Shown: one piece after another, positions 34,506 to 43,800 of the stretch
Layout: every line of letters starts with the position of its first letter
How positions within the stretch are numbered: the stretch's first letter is position 1
Origin: Candidatus Omnitrophota bacterium
GTDB taxonomy: Bacteria > Omnitrophota > Gorgyraeia > Tantalellales > Tantalellaceae
Direction: 5' to 3'
Assembly (NCBI GenBank): GCA_015231405.1
Contig: JADGBR010000025.1
Span: 1 to 52,532, forward strand
Length of the DNA: 52,532 nucleotides
The notes under the pieces: generated by a model
Database searches by the model: none
Told to the model about the DNA's origin: nothing
What the model saw: only the letters and a program-made list of their open reading frames with translations
Made by a program: the position numbers and the translations under genes

Positions 34506-34671
34506 CGGTGCCAAGTTTATGATATTTTTGGAATTATTATCTTTCTATGATTCCGGAATGTAGTGTTGGAGAGGAATTTTTGTGAATAGAGCTATTGTCG
34601 GGCCTTCGGCATCGCTCGGGATCCAGGCTTTCGGTTCAGCAAGGAGATTAAGCCAAGTTGAAAATGTCATG

Positions 34672-34716
34672 TTATACCAAGGTGCAATTGACATCATTCG
34701 GAATGTATCCAATAAT
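34672..34716 (+). promoter_or_regulatory. Promoter with ATACCMAGGTRC box (copy 1)
   Basis: The box ATACCAAGGTGC (34674-34685) sits two bases before TTGACA (34688-34693); a 17-bp spacer leads to AATAAT (34711-34716). The same box in the same register occurs at 40291 and 49681. It drives the DUF6132-peroxiredoxin genes with a leader of ~88 nt. Confidence 0.72.
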
Positions 34717-34810
34717 CAACCCATCGAGATATAGTCGTTCTGGAATATGCCTGATCGCAATTAACTTTATGTTGCGGAGATCGGCTGAACCAATGTAAAA
34801 AGGAAAAGAG

Positions 34811-34975
34811 ATGAAAATCTTGTTAAGTGTCGCCATTGGTGCTGTTATCGGTTTTGTTATAGGATATTTTGGGAAATGCGCGTCCGGAACATGCCCATTA
34901 ACAAGCAATCCGATTATCAGTACGATAATAGGCGCTTTGCTGGGGCTTGTAATAAGTATGATGCCTAAAAGTTAA
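34811..34975 (+). CDS. Small DUF6132-type membrane protein
   Basis: 54 residues, two membrane helices joined by a short loop with KCASGTCPLTSNP, the signature I associate with DUF6132 proteins, which often sit beside rhodanese, thioredoxin or peroxiredoxin genes. The two Cys in CxxGxC could be redox- or sulfur-active. AGGAAAAGAG precedes the ATG. It is followed 28 bases later by an exported peroxiredoxin, so a shared role in oxidant or sulfur handling at the membrane is likely. Confidence 0.8.
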   Translation: MKILLSVAIGAVIGFVIGYFGKCASGTCPLTSNPIISTIIGALLGLVISMMPKS

Positions 34976-35003
34976 GGGGCACCCGATAACAAGAGTAGAA
35001 TGT

Positions 35004-35777
35004 ATGTGTAAGAAAATGATGTTGATGTTTTTGGCCTATATGTTTTGCATATCGCCGTTAGTGAGCGTTGCGGAAGATGCTGCCATTCGTATCCCGTTAA
35101 TAGGGGAAGACGCCCCGGCTTTTCAGGCCGAGACCACTCAGGGGCCGATCAATTTCCCCGGGGATTATAAGGGCAAATGGGTTATCCTTTTCAGCCATCC
35201 GGCTGATTTCACTCCGGTGTGTACTACAGAGTTCATGACATTTGCCACGATGGCCCCGGAACTCAAAGCGCTTAATTGCGAGCTTGTTGGCCTCTCGATT
35301 GATTCAACCTATAGCCATATAGCATGGTTAAGGACCATTAAGGAAAAGATCAAGTTTAAAAATATGGAGAACGTTGAAGTTAATTTTCCGCTTATCGCTG
35401 ATGTCAGAATGGATGTGGCAAAAAAATACGGGATGCTCCAGGAGTCCGCAAGCAACACAAAAGCGGTGAGAGCAGTATTCTTTATTGATCCAAATGCCAA
35501 GATCCGAGCGTTAATTTATTATCCGCTTTCAAATGGAAGGAATTTTCAGGAGATAAAAAGGCTTCTAATAGCCATGCAGACCTCAGACGCGAATCAAATC
35601 GCTACCCCGGCGGATTGGCAGCCTGGGGACGACGTGATAATTCCGCCGCCAGGCTCCTGTGGAGCAGCGAAGGATAGAGTTGAGAAATCCGGGACGGATT
35701 ACTACTGCCTTGATTGGTTCATTTGCTTTAAAAAGCTGCCGATTGATAAAATCGGTATTTCTGGATTAGATAAATAA
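35004..35777 (+). CDS. Exported peroxiredoxin, Prx6/archaeal 2-Cys type
   Basis: 257 residues. The N-terminus (MCKKMMLMFLAYMFCISPLVSVAEDA) is a signal peptide, unusual for this normally cytoplasmic family. Peroxidatic Cys73 lies in PADFTPVCTTEF. The C-terminal extension carries C219 and, in YYCLDWFIC, C235 and C241, like archaeal-type Prx6 members that use C-terminal resolving Cys residues. It should reduce peroxides in the periplasm. Neighbours are a DUF6132 membrane protein and a desulforedoxin-like protein. Confidence 0.9.
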   Translation: MCKKMMLMFLAYMFCISPLVSVAEDAAIRIPLIGEDAPAFQAETTQGPINFPGDYKGKWVILFSHPADFTPVCTTEFMTFATMAPELKALNCELVGLSIDSTYSHIAWLRTIKEKIKFKNMENVEVNFPLIADVRMDVAKKYGMLQESASNTKAVRAVFFIDPNAKIRALIYYPLSNGRNFQEIKRLLIAMQTSDANQIATPADWQPGDDVIIPPPGSCGAAKDRVEKSGTDYYCLDWFICFKKLPIDKIGISGLDK

Positions 35778-35893
35778 AGCGGTTTCGGTGGTAGGCTGCG
35801 CTAGCGCGGGGATACAGTAAGAGCATGAGTTTATTATGAATGAGCAAGAGAAAAATGTTCCACAAAATATAACTCAAAAAAAAATGAGGCAAA

Positions 35894-36019
35894 ATGAAGG
35901 TTGAAAAACCAGGAGAGAAGTATAGCTGCGGTATTTGCGGTAACGAGGTTACCGTAACAAAAGCGGGTGGCGGGGAGCTTGTTTGCTGCGGAAAACCGAT
36001 GGATAAAGTATCCGAGTGA
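35894..36019 (+). CDS. Desulforedoxin-like rubredoxin-type iron protein
   Basis: 41 residues: CGIC (C12, C15) and VCCG (C31, C32) provide four Cys ligands for one iron atom, exactly the desulforedoxin/desulfoferrodoxin N-domain pattern. The superoxide-reducing domain of desulfoferrodoxin is absent. It may donate electrons to the peroxiredoxin or another oxidant-detoxifying enzyme. GAGG 7 bases upstream serves as ribosome site. It lies 116 bases after the peroxiredoxin gene. Confidence 0.85.
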   Translation: MKVEKPGEKYSCGICGNEVTVTKAGGGELVCCGKPMDKVSE

Positions 36020-36088
36020 TCGGTTCCGGGTCTGTACAATTCGCAACGGCACCCATCTACAAGATATCAAGACGGTAGATTCTAACTT

Positions 36089-36174
36089 CTAGTGCAACAC
36101 CTCTTGAAACTTTTCATGAGGCGTATACCAGCCAAGAGTTTTGCGAGGCCGGTCGTTTATAGCTATCAAGACGC
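36089..36174 (-). pseudogene. IS30-family transposase C-terminal remnant
   Basis: On the minus strand the last ~28 codons read AINDRPRKTLGWYTPHEKF and end at TAG, a typical IS30 transposase C-terminus. The stop lies in CTAGTGCAACACCT, the same inverted end found at 52427. The rest of the element is deleted. 36020-36440 holds no other gene. Confidence 0.82.
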
Positions 36175-36255
36175 TTTATCTATCCCATATATTTACATTA
36201 TCTTCCAAATCAAATCCGGGTAAAAAATTAAAACATAAAGGATGATTTCGGGGCT
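36160..36255 (+). repeat. Direct repeat flanking the LysR-DUF4914-carbonic anhydrase block (left copy)
   Basis: A 25-bp exact match (36202-36226; begins CTTCCAAATCAAATCC) within a ~90-bp diverged repeat, shared with 40129-40215. A degenerate island tail (CAACGGCACCCATCT) lies just before it at 36045-36059. Confidence 0.75.
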
Positions 36256-36440
36256 GTTCATTTCCGGTGCTAAAACTGCGCCTGAGAATATTAGATTCCC
36301 GTCGACATTTGAGGTCTATTCCCCCTTGTAAAATTTGAGAAACCTGGGCGAGTATATGTTTTATGGATCATGAAAACATTCTTACAGCAACTTGCAGCGG
36401 GATGATCTTTGCGAGTTATTATGGTATTACGCGAGTGCGG

Positions 36441-37337
36441 TTAAGCTGAGATGCGGAACTGGGAGACAATCTTCTGTACGAGAGGATGTTTTTTTTTGCG
36501 TGTTTTTGTAAGCAGATAGACTTTGTCGAAAATCCCGTGTTTTTCGTTATTATTTAAGATCGCAAGGGATTCCTTGCCAGGTGCTTTAAGTATTGTGAAT
36601 TTATTGAGCGGCGCGATCCCGATCTTTGCAAGGACCAGCCTGCGTATGTTCTCGAGTTCCTGGATTTCCCCTATGATCCTAGGTTTGATCTTGTGTGTGA
36701 TGAAGTAATCTTGGATGGCCATATAAACCTGGCTATGTGCAGTAGGCAATATGACCGGAGCGTTGTTTAGATCGCAAGGTAATGTCCGGTATTTTTTGGC
36801 AAGAGAAGAGTGAACGCAAAAAACAACAGGGATTTTTGCAATGAGCTGGCATTCAATATTTTCTTCAGAGTACGCGTGAGTGATCGCGTCTGACAAAACT
36901 ATATCAAATTGATGGGTTTTTAATCCTTCGGCGAGGAACTCCACGTTATCTTCATGGACGGAAAGGTAAGCTTCTGGTTCTATGTTAAGCAGGAATTTCA
37001 GCAGAGCGTCAACGACCGATCTCGGGATGTGGTGTGAGATGCCGATATGGATCTTGACCCTGCCCTTTTGCGAGATATTATTCAAGTTGTAGATCATTTC
37101 ATCTCCAAAATCAAATATTTCCGAGGCGTAAAATAATACATGCCGACCTTCTTCAGTGAGGATCAGTTTCTTGTTCTCCCGTTCAAAGAGCCTGACGTTC
37201 AGATAGTTCTCGAATTGTTTCAGTTGAGCGCTTAGGGTTGGCTGGCAAAGCCGCAGTTTATCGCAAGCCTTCGAGATAGATCCCAGTTTGGCTATGATAT
37301 GAAAGTAATATAAGTGGTGATAATTAAACGGTATCAT
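36441..37337 (-). CDS. LysR family regulator, NhaR-like
   Basis: 298 residues. The winged HTH at the N-terminus (NYHHLYYFHIIAKLGSISKACDKLRLCQPTLSAQLKQFE) matches the NhaR subgroup, where the opening NYNHLYYF is characteristic. The effector domain follows (RVKIHIGISHHIP, FDIVLSDA). NhaR responds to sodium in enterobacteria, but no antiporter is next to this gene. It is transcribed away from the DUF4914 gene across a 173-bp AT-rich gap and probably controls it. Confidence 0.9.
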   Translation of the reverse strand: MIPFNYHHLYYFHIIAKLGSISKACDKLRLCQPTLSAQLKQFENYLNVRLFERENKKLILTEEGRHVLFYASEIFDFGDEMIYNLNNISQKGRVKIHIGISHHIPRSVVDALLKFLLNIEPEAYLSVHEDNVEFLAEGLKTHQFDIVLSDAITHAYSEENIECQLIAKIPVVFCVHSSLAKKYRTLPCDLNNAPVILPTAHSQVYMAIQDYFITHKIKPRIIGEIQELENIRRLVLAKIGIAPLNKFTILKAPGKESLAILNNNEKHGIFDKVYLLTKTRKKKHPLVQKIVSQFRISA

Positions 37338-37366
37338 ATATAGATTATATAAATGATGCCATAAAT

Positions 37367-37395
37367 ATTATCTATTTTACTTATATATTAGTCAA
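37367..37395 (-). promoter_or_regulatory. Promoter of the LysR gene
   Basis: On the minus strand TTGACT (37395-37390), 17 bp, GATAAT (37372-37367). A TATAAT six bases before the ATG is an alternative leaderless -10 without a matching -35. Confidence 0.6.
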
Positions 37396-37510
37396 GGCAT
37401 ATATTGATCAAGTAATGTGAAAGCATCTCGGGGGCAACGTCTGTAAAAGCTATGTTCAGATATATCGATAAATGCCCAATAAAAATTTAAGAGAGGAGAA
37501 TAACTGATCC

Positions 37511-39391
37511 ATGAAGAAGGTCGAGAGCCGTTCGTGGCGGATCCCGCAAGGGGCAAAAGAGATACTTGGTCAAAATAACTGGGGCATTCCGAATGACAGG
37601 CAGGAGCTGTTCGCTTTGGCAATGGGAGGGGGATCAAGCGATTCTTTTGAGGTCGCATATGAGGTGCCGGGGAAAGGGCGGGTAGTTGAAGCGGTGCTTG
37701 CACGTTGCGAGAACGGGATAGCTGTTAATTACCCTGATGATTATATGCGTCGACGGGATCCGGAGTCCATGGTAATAGCGGATGATAGTCCCACCGACAA
37801 AATCACTTTTGAGGCGCGTTTCGGCTTGTCATTTGATCATTTGTGCACGAGGACGATCGATTGGCTGAAAGGACAGGAGCTGATAGTTGTTCCTTTTTCA
37901 CCAGGGCAGGATATACCCGGTCATTTCGGCATATTGCTTGCTCCGCGTAATGCGAGTTTCTTCGCTGCGGCCCTGGCGGATATCCAAATGCTTGTGGATT
38001 CCGGAAAGATCGCGGAAAACTTTTGTCCCAAAACTGTCATTTATCTGGCACCCCAGTTCAGGCACGAGTATTTTGGAGAAAAGCAAGTTGTGGTCCATAG
38101 GCGCAGCGGTGATGCGCATGAAATATTCGCTTATAATCTATATCCCGGTCCTAGCGCAAAAAAAGGAGTTTATAGCGTTCTTTTGGATATCGGTGAAAAA
38201 GAGGGTTGGTTGACCCTTCACGCATCAACTGTCCAGATAGTTACTCCTTACGACAACACATTGACCATCCTTCATGAGGGTGCCAGCGGAGGCGGCAAGA
38301 GTGAAATGCTGGAATATATACACCGTGAAGATGACGGACGGATATGTTTAGGAAAGAATGTTGTGACCGGGGAAGCCCGGATGCTTACCTTGGGACAAGG
38401 GTGCGTTCTAAGGCCCGTTACGGACGATATGGCGCTTTGTCATTCGAGCTTAAAGGCGGATGACGGCAAGCTAGTCGTAGTTGACGCCGAGAATGCCTGG
38501 TTTGTAAGGGTTAATCACATCGGTGAGTATGGGACGGATCCGCATTTAGAGAAGCTCTGTATTCATCCTCCCGAGCCGCTGATCTTTCTGAACTTAAAAG
38601 GCATCCCTCGAGCAACTTGTTTACTGTGGGAACATATGCGTGACAAAAATGGGGAACCATGTCCTAATCCGCGGGTTATCCTTCCGCGTAGGATTATCCC
38701 GAATATTATAAATGGCCCGGTGAGCGTTGATGTGCGAAGCTTTGGAATAAGGATGCCTGCATGTACAAGAGAGAACCCGACATATGGGTTGGCGGGGCTT
38801 TTTCATTTTCTGCCGCCGGCTCTAGCTTGGCTCTGGCGTTTAGTTTCACCCCGAGGACATAACAATCCGAGTATCGTCGGGGATCTTGGGCTGTGTAGTG
38901 AGGGAGTAGGTTCATATGGTCCCTTTCTTGCAGGAAGAAGTGTTGTTCATGCGAATATGCTGCTAAAACAGATCATGGAGACCAAAAGGACGAGGTATGT
39001 CCTTATTCCCAATCAGCATATTGGAGCCTGGAAAGTCGGGTTCATGCCGCAATGGATCGCGCGTGAGTATTTGGCCAGGCGTGGAGGCGCGAAATTCAAA
39101 CCGGAACAGCTTGCCGAAGCCAGGTGTCCTTTGCTGGGATTTGTTCCCCGTAATCTCCAGGTAGAGGGTACCTTTGTGCCTGACTGGATATTGAACGTTG
39201 ACAGACAGGCGGAAGTTGGATCGGAGGGTTATGACGCCGGAGCTTTGATCCTTTATGATTTTTTTGCTGAGCGTCTTAAAGGATATTTATCGCCGGATAT
39301 CCATCCCATAGGCAGAGAGATCATTTTGTGTTGTTTAGATAAAGGGCAAGCGCTGGAATATGAACGTTTTTCGGATGTAGGAATATTGTGA
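37511..39391 (+). CDS. DUF4914 protein, PEP-carboxykinase-like P-loop fold
   Basis: 626 residues, the full length of the DUF4914 family, which I recognise from RRRDPESMVIADD, HEIFAYNLYPGPSAKKGVY, CLRPVTDDMALCH-type and TDPHLEKLCIHPPEP blocks. A P-loop GASGGGKS (257-264) resembles that of PEP carboxykinase/HPr kinase folds, suggesting a nucleotide-dependent phosphotransfer, but the reaction is unknown. GAGGAG lies 13 bases before the ATG. It is divergent from the LysR gene and followed by a HAD fragment and a gamma-carbonic anhydrase, a grouping that hints at bicarbonate/PEP metabolism. Confidence 0.85.
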   Translation: MKKVESRSWRIPQGAKEILGQNNWGIPNDRQELFALAMGGGSSDSFEVAYEVPGKGRVVEAVLARCENGIAVNYPDDYMRRRDPESMVIADDSPTDKITFEARFGLSFDHLCTRTIDWLKGQELIVVPFSPGQDIPGHFGILLAPRNASFFAAALADIQMLVDSGKIAENFCPKTVIYLAPQFRHEYFGEKQVVVHRRSGDAHEIFAYNLYPGPSAKKGVYSVLLDIGEKEGWLTLHASTVQIVTPYDNTLTILHEGASGGGKSEMLEYIHREDDGRICLGKNVVTGEARMLTLGQGCVLRPVTDDMALCHSSLKADDGKLVVVDAENAWFVRVNHIGEYGTDPHLEKLCIHPPEPLIFLNLKGIPRATCLLWEHMRDKNGEPCPNPRVILPRRIIPNIINGPVSVDVRSFGIRMPACTRENPTYGLAGLFHFLPPALAWLWRLVSPRGHNNPSIVGDLGLCSEGVGSYGPFLAGRSVVHANMLLKQIMETKRTRYVLIPNQHIGAWKVGFMPQWIAREYLARRGGAKFKPEQLAEARCPLLGFVPRNLQVEGTFVPDWILNVDRQAEVGSEGYDAGALILYDFFAERLKGYLSPDIHPIGREIILCCLDKGQALEYERFSDVGIL

Positions 39392-39403
39392 GGGTGACCG
39401 CGA

Positions 39404-39466
39404 ATGAATAGGACGATATTTTTGGATCGTGACGGTACGATCGATCAGGATGAGGGGATTGTATGA
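39404..39466 (+). pseudogene. 20-codon HAD phosphatase fragment
   Basis: The ORF reads MNRTIFLDRDGTIDQDEGIV and stops. IFLDRDGTI is motif I of GmhB/HisB-type HAD phosphatases, whose remaining ~150 residues are missing. Its TGA overlaps the next gene's ATG (ATGA). Either a truncated gene or a leader peptide that couples translation. Confidence 0.6.
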
Positions 39467-40026
39467 TCAAAAAAGGTTGTGGCATTATCAGAAAAAATCC
39501 GGACGGAGATATCCCGAAGGTTGATAAGAGTTCATATGTTGACCCGACAGCGCTCATCGTCGGCAGGGTTAAAATAGGGAAAAACGTTTTTATCGGTCCC
39601 TATGCTGTCATGCGCGCTGATGAGCCTGGAAGTACGATCGTGATAGGCAATGATTGCAATATTCAGGATCGGGTCGTGATCCATGCCTTAACAAATTCTG
39701 TCGTAAGCGTTGAACACGGGAGCTCTTTATCTCACGGGTGTATCGTGCATGGTCCTTGCCGGATCGGAGCAGGGGCATTTATCGGTTTTGGGGCTGTTGT
39801 TTTCCGTTCTATCCTGGCAGAGAGGGTGTTTGTGGGGCATTTGTCGTTGACTTTGGGAGTAGATGTTCCTGAGAGACATTTGATCCCAAATCGCGGTAAA
39901 GTTGACTCAGCGGCTGATGTTAAAGCGCTTGAGCGAGTCTCTGTGAAGGAGGCAGAATTCGTAGCCGGTGTTGTTTTAATGAATAAAAATCTGGTCAAGA
40001 GATATAAAAGATCTTCGAAAAGGTGA
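39463..40026 (+). CDS. Gamma-class carbonic anhydrase family protein
   Basis: 187 residues with left-handed beta-helix hexapeptide repeats (PTALIVGRVKIGKNVFIGPYAVMRAD). The three zinc-binding His are placed as in Cam-type enzymes: H74 (VIHAL), H91 and H96 (SHGCIVHG). It should hydrate CO2, although many homologs lack tested activity. The start overlaps the HAD fragment stop. The C-terminus is lysine-rich. Probably an operon with the DUF4914 gene. Confidence 0.86.
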   Translation: MIKKGCGIIRKNPDGDIPKVDKSSYVDPTALIVGRVKIGKNVFIGPYAVMRADEPGSTIVIGNDCNIQDRVVIHALTNSVVSVEHGSSLSHGCIVHGPCRIGAGAFIGFGAVVFRSILAERVFVGHLSLTLGVDVPERHLIPNRGKVDSAADVKALERVSVKEAEFVAGVVLMNKNLVKRYKRSSKR

Positions 40027-40054
40027 AATGATGTAAAGGGATTACCGTCAATTC

Positions 40055-40215
40055 AGAATGGCGCCCAAGCGGCGCCCATCGAAAGTGACAATTTTGTCTC
40101 GATATGACGATGCTGCACGTATTCTCCGCCCAGTTATCCAGACGCTTTACCCGTCTGCAATCTTTGATATAACTTCCAAATCAAATCCGGGTAAAAATTG
40201 AAAACGTAACGTATG
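40055..40215 (+). repeat. Island-tail relative and right copy of the 36.2-kb direct repeat
   Basis: GGCGCCCAAGCGGCGCCCATC (40057-40077) resembles tail D. The exact 25-bp match to 36202-36226 lies at 40173-40197. No gene occupies 40027-40340. Confidence 0.72.
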
Positions 40216-40287
40216 ATCTCGGCAATATTTATTCCATAAAATATCGGGCAGTGGGGTAGATGCAGATGCCGGTAAACAAGATCCTAA

Positions 40288-40333
40288 AGTATACCCAGGT
40301 ACAATTGATTCATTTTGTCATCATCATTAAAAT
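40288..40333 (+). promoter_or_regulatory. Promoter with ATACCMAGGTRC box (copy 2), predicted leaderless
   Basis: Box ATACCCAGGTAC (40291-40302), TTGATT (40305-40310), 17 bp, TAAAAT (40328-40333). The ATG at 40341 begins 7 nt after the -10, and no ribosome site precedes it. Confidence 0.75.
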
Positions 40334-40340
40334 TAATCTA

Positions 40341-40751
40341 ATGGAATATCTATCTGTTGTCGCAAAAGGGCTTTCCAATAAAGCTGCGCAGCCGGTTGCG
40401 TGTTTGTACGCAATTTGTATTATTTTGATATGGGGGTTATTGGGGATACCGCTTCATTTTAATGATACATGGCAGCTCATTATCAACACTTTGGCTGCGA
40501 TCATCTCTATTATAATGCTTTTTATTATTCAAAATAGTCAAAACCGTCACACCATTGCGATCCAGCTCAAACTCGACGAGATCATCCGTGCTACCCAAGG
40601 CGCCCATAACGAAATGATGGACATTGAAAAGCTCGCCGACGAGGATTTGGCTAAGATCCAGAAAAGGTATGGCTCTCTGTCCGAGAAAACGAAAAAGGAC
40701 TTGAAAAATGGCAAGCTCGATACTCACACTGGGGACATTGACCTCCCTTGA
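40341..40751 (+). CDS. Low-affinity iron permease family protein
   Basis: 136 residues from the ATG at 40341, chosen because the promoter's -10 ends 7 bases before it; a longer frame from 40260 would start upstream of the promoter. Two membrane helices (PVACLYAICIILIWGLLGIP; WQLIINTLAAIISIIMLFII) are followed by the family signature IQNSQNRHTIAIQLKLDEIIRA and an acidic helical tail (DIEKLADEDLAKIQKRY). Family members are linked to low-affinity iron uptake in yeast; the bacterial role is not established. Confidence 0.85.
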   Translation: MEYLSVVAKGLSNKAAQPVACLYAICIILIWGLLGIPLHFNDTWQLIINTLAAIISIIMLFIIQNSQNRHTIAIQLKLDEIIRATQGAHNEMMDIEKLADEDLAKIQKRYGSLSEKTKKDLKNGKLDTHTGDIDLP

Positions 40752-40888
40752 TCGTTAAATCCTGTTTTGGGCTAGATCTTTCGTGGGTGACAACGGATAG
40801 TGAGCAAAATCAGGGAATTATTCCTTATTTATTTCTTAGAATAAGCTCTATGAACGGGCGTTAACAAAACAATGGGAGTTCGCGAAAA

Positions 40889-43800
40889 GTGGAGAAACCG
40901 GTAAGTGAGATCATTAAGGGCGTGAGTCGTTTGATGGGGCGAGCGGTGGGGGCCCCTGGGGCTCGAAAATCTGAAGAAGAACAGCCTCTTAGGGCCGAGC
41001 TTTTCAGTATCGAGCAATTGGAACAACACGCGAAGTCCCTGGCCGGATGGCATGAAGTCACGGAGAGGCCCGGTAAGGACAAGATCCTTCCCCGCCTTGC
41101 CGAGAATGAGGCCTTGCTCATTAGTACCTACGAACTACTTGTGGCCGCAATAGCCGAAAAAAGAAGGATAGCTCCCGCCGGAGAATGGCTTCTCGATAAC
41201 TTTTATCTCATTGAAGAACAAATAAGGGTCACGCGCAGGCACTTTCCCGAAAGTTACAGCCGGCGATTGCCGCGTCTTATCAACAAGCCTCTCGAGGGGT
41301 TGCCAAGGGTGTATGAAATGGGGCTCGAGCTCGTCTCTCACGGTGACGGCAGAGTTGACGCTCGGGGCCTTTCAAGCTTTGTCGCGGCGTACCAGACGGT
41401 TAAACCCCTTAAACTCGGTGAGTTGTGGGCGATACCGATCATGCTTCGGATCGCGCTAGTCGAGAATTTGAGGCGCGTCGCCTCAAGGATAGCTCTTGGC
41501 CGCAAGGACCAGGACATAGCCGGTTACTGGGCGGATAGGATCATAAAAATGGCCGAGAAGGAACCCGGCAACCTTGTGATCGAGATAGCCGACATGGCGA
41601 AAAGTAATCCCGCGATATCCACGGCTTTCGTGGCTGAGTTAACCAGACGTCTCCAGGGACAAAGTCTGGCGCTGGCGTTACCCCTGTCATGGCTGGAGAT
41701 GCGTCTTTCCGAGAAGGGGATGAGGGTAGAAGGGCTCGTGCAGATCGAGAGTCAGCAGCAGGCCGCGGACCAGGCGTCTATCCGCAATACGATAGGGAGC
41801 CTTAGGTCGATGGGCGCTATTGACTGGCGTGAATTTGTTGAGACTATGAGCGTAGTGGAAAAAGTTTTGCGAGGGGATCCCAACGGAGCATACGCCAATA
41901 TGGATTTCTTAACGCGCGATCAATATCGCCACGTTATCGAAAGGATCGCGGAAAAGTCCGGTGTATCAGAAAAAGAAGCGGCTATAAAAGCCATAACGCT
42001 GGCTGGGGCGAACGCTTCCGGGAGGGGCGCCGACGATAGGACGGCTCATGTGGGTTTCTTCCTTATAGACAAGGGGCTTTCAAGCTTTGAAAAAGCCATG
42101 TGTGTTCGTCTTGGCCCGGGCGAGATGATAGAGAGAGTAGCCCGACGTTCACCTTTTTTTTTATACCTGTCTGCGATAGCGTCTATTACGGCGGTAGTGA
42201 CTATTTTTGGATTGAGCCGGTGTTACGCGGAAGGCGCGTCCCTTCCGGCCTTGTTATGGCTCGGAATTATTATCGCGCTATGTTCCAGCCGTTTTGCGCT
42301 TGCCCTGACTAACTGGTTCGCGACGGTAGCGGTTATGCCGCAAGCGGTCGCGCGTATGGATTTTTCCAAGGGGATCCCTACCGAGAAGAGGACTCTCGTT
42401 GTCGTGCCGACATTGATGAGGAATAAAAGCGGGATCGACTCGCTCCTTGAGGGGATAGAGGTGGGATATCTGGCTAACAGAGATCCCAATCTGTTTTTTG
42501 GGCTCCTGACGGATCTATATGACGCTCCTCACCGAACCATGCCTGAAGATGAGGGGATTCTTGAATACGCCAGAAAGGGTGTTGAGACATTGAATGAAAA
42601 GTATTCGACCGGAAAAAAGTATATATTTTCATTATTTCACCGCAGGCGTATATGGAACGCCGAAGAGAACGTTTGGATGGCCTATGAAAGAAAGCGCGGA
42701 AAGCTTTCGGAGCTCAACCATCTTTTAAGGGGCAAAGGATACCTGGTTGTAGGTGATGCCGAATCGCTACAGAACGTAAAGTATGTAATAACGCTGGATA
42801 CCGATACAAATATGCCGCTTGGTTCGGCCAGGGAACTTGTGGGAACTATGGCGCATCCCCTGAACAGGGCAGTTTATGACGACAAGGGGAAAAAGGTTAC
42901 GGAAGGATACGGCATCCTCCAGCCTCGCATGGCGATGAGCATGTCAAGCGCCAACCGTTCATGGTTCGTGAATTTATTCGGAGGGGAACCGGGCATAGAT
43001 CCTTATACGCAGACGGTCTCGGATGTTTACCAGGACCTGTTCCGGGAGGGTTCGTTCATCGGAAAAGGCATTTACGATGTCGACGTCTTCACAAAGTTAT
43101 TTGACGGGCGTTTTCCCGATAATCTTATCTTGAGCCATGATCTCCTGGAGGGATGTTACGCCAGATCAGGGCTTGTGAGCGACATACAGTTCTTCGAGGA
43201 ATATCCGTCGAGTTACATGGCGGACGTTAAACGACGTCACCGGTGGATACGCGGTGACTGGCAGATAGCCGCATGGCTTTTGCCGATGGTCCCGACTTCC
43301 GAAGGGGGGTGGATAAAGAATCCGTTATCTCTCATTTCGAAGTGGAAAATATTCGACAATATTCGCAGAAGCCTGTTTCCCGCGGCAATGACCCTGCTTT
43401 TTTTAAATGGATGGTTCTTGTCAGGGAGCGCCGCGTTTTGGACGTTATTCGGGCTGGGGATCATGTTAGTGCCGCAAGTGACCATATCAGCCGCGGGTTT
43501 TTTGAAAAAACCAAAAGAAATGACTTTTGGCGGACACATGATGTCATCGCTTTTTGGGTTGGTAAGGCAGATCTGTCAAGCGATATACATGACGATAATG
43601 TTGCCTTATGAAGCGTTCTTCAGTGTCGACGCTATAAGGAAGTCCCTTATCCGGATGTTCATAACGCGTAAAAAAATGCTGGAATGGGTCACTTCAAGCG
43701 ATTCGAAGAGCTCGGCCAATACGAGTTTTGCGGGTTTATACGGTTCAATGTGGATATCCCCGGCGATCGCCGTTCCCGCGATGGTGTTGCTAGCCGTTCT

